NCBI RefSeq assembly: GCF_900209925.1
Contig: NZ_LT907978.1
Location: 2,389,001 to 2,453,000 of the forward strand
Direction of reading: 5' to 3'
DNA from: Anaerobutyricum hallii
Lineage (GTDB): Bacteria; Bacillota; Clostridia; Lachnospirales; Lachnospiraceae
DNA length: 64,000 nt
A program made the translations under genes and the position numbers. A model generated the notes under the pieces. The model did no database searches. It had not been told where the DNA came from and saw only the letters and a list, made by a program, of their open reading frames with translations. Positions 63,799 to 64,000 of the stretch are shown here, in pieces (position 1 is the first letter of the stretch; each line of letters opens with the position of its first letter).

Positions 63799-64000
63799 AT
63801 GTCTGATAAAAATATCCGCTCAAAAAATAATCTCGCTGCACAAAATATAATCCGTCTTTTAAAACTATTTATAGAAAAAGATTCCCTTTCCATTTCTGAT
63901 ATTGAAAAAGAGCTTGGGTTTAAAACACGCCAAACAATTTATTCTTATATAAATTCCCTCCAGCACGTGGGATGTGTATTTTCTAAAAATATTCATAACC
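63799..64000 (+). CDS. HTH transcriptional regulator, C-terminus beyond window
   Basis: Sixty-seven residues are visible. MSDKNIRSKNNLAAQNIIRL then LSISDIEKELGFKTRQTIYS (~35-54) is a winged HTH of the YafY/WYL-associated or DeoR-like type. AAAGGAG lies 10 nt upstream of the ATG. It is divergent from the WYL regulator at 62772, so the two may share a control region. The effector domain is outside the window. Confidence 0.65.
   Translation, partial: MSDKNIRSKNNLAAQNIIRLLKLFIEKDSLSISDIEKELGFKTRQTIYSYINSLQHVGCVFSKNIHN

Overview
The window comes from a low-GC Gram-positive chromosome, most likely a Lachnospiraceae-type Clostridium relative. Support: strong AGGAGG-type ribosome binding sites, T-box control, class III fructose bisphosphatase, class II GalT, long-form Hpf, and very large secreted multidomain proteins. 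A lactate racemase locus fits a lactate-using gut anaerobe such as Anaerobutyricum, but the species cannot be fixed from the sequence.

Layout. 1-5 kb: a cytoplasmic ParB-like/BMP-like protein (cut by the left edge), then galT-galK facing a divergent LacI-type regulator with a large palindromic operator between. 6-14 kb: a metabolic island (small DUF2007-like protein, T-box controlled BASS transporter, larR-larA-larD, yaaA, pgi). Its intergenic spaces are filled with an unusual family of ~125-bp hairpin repeats, often in facing pairs. 16-18.7 kb: a secreted protein, two small cytoplasmic genes and tRNA-Pro. 18.8-26.7 kb: a 2,623-residue surface protein. 27-36.8 kb: ilvBN, an aconitase-family hydratase, a P-type ATPase-like fragment, fbp and clpX. 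36.8-49 kb: a leftward housekeeping run (ispD, tsaD, rnz, rimI, tsaB, tsaE, tex, prfB, secA, hpf), with all three bacterial-specific t6A partners except TsaC. A cluster of DnaA-box-like sites lies upstream of hpf. 49.5-53 kb: an LspA-like protease, an ABC importer pair lacking its binding protein, and a PTS IIC-like permease. 53-61.6 kb: an apparent regulatory locus with an ECF-type sigma factor, a small two-helix membrane protein, a polytopic membrane protein, a PrsW-family intramembrane protease, a second two-helix membrane protein and a 1.8-kresidue secreted protein with an aerolysin-like segment. 61.8-64 kb: small membrane proteins, a WYL regulator preceded by a 17-codon hydrophobic micro-ORF, and the start of another HTH regulator.

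Two candidates stand out for undescribed biology. One is the dispersed hairpin family: outer ends and centre are conserved, but a ~14-bp stem segment differs in every copy while remaining self-complementary. Copies sit directly after stop codons in the sense of the gene, and in two genes the repeat supplies the stop. The other is the sigma/PrsW/pore-former-like locus at 53.4-61.6 kb, which resembles a membrane-signalled regulon for a large secreted effector. All functions are read from sequence motifs; no database search was possible.
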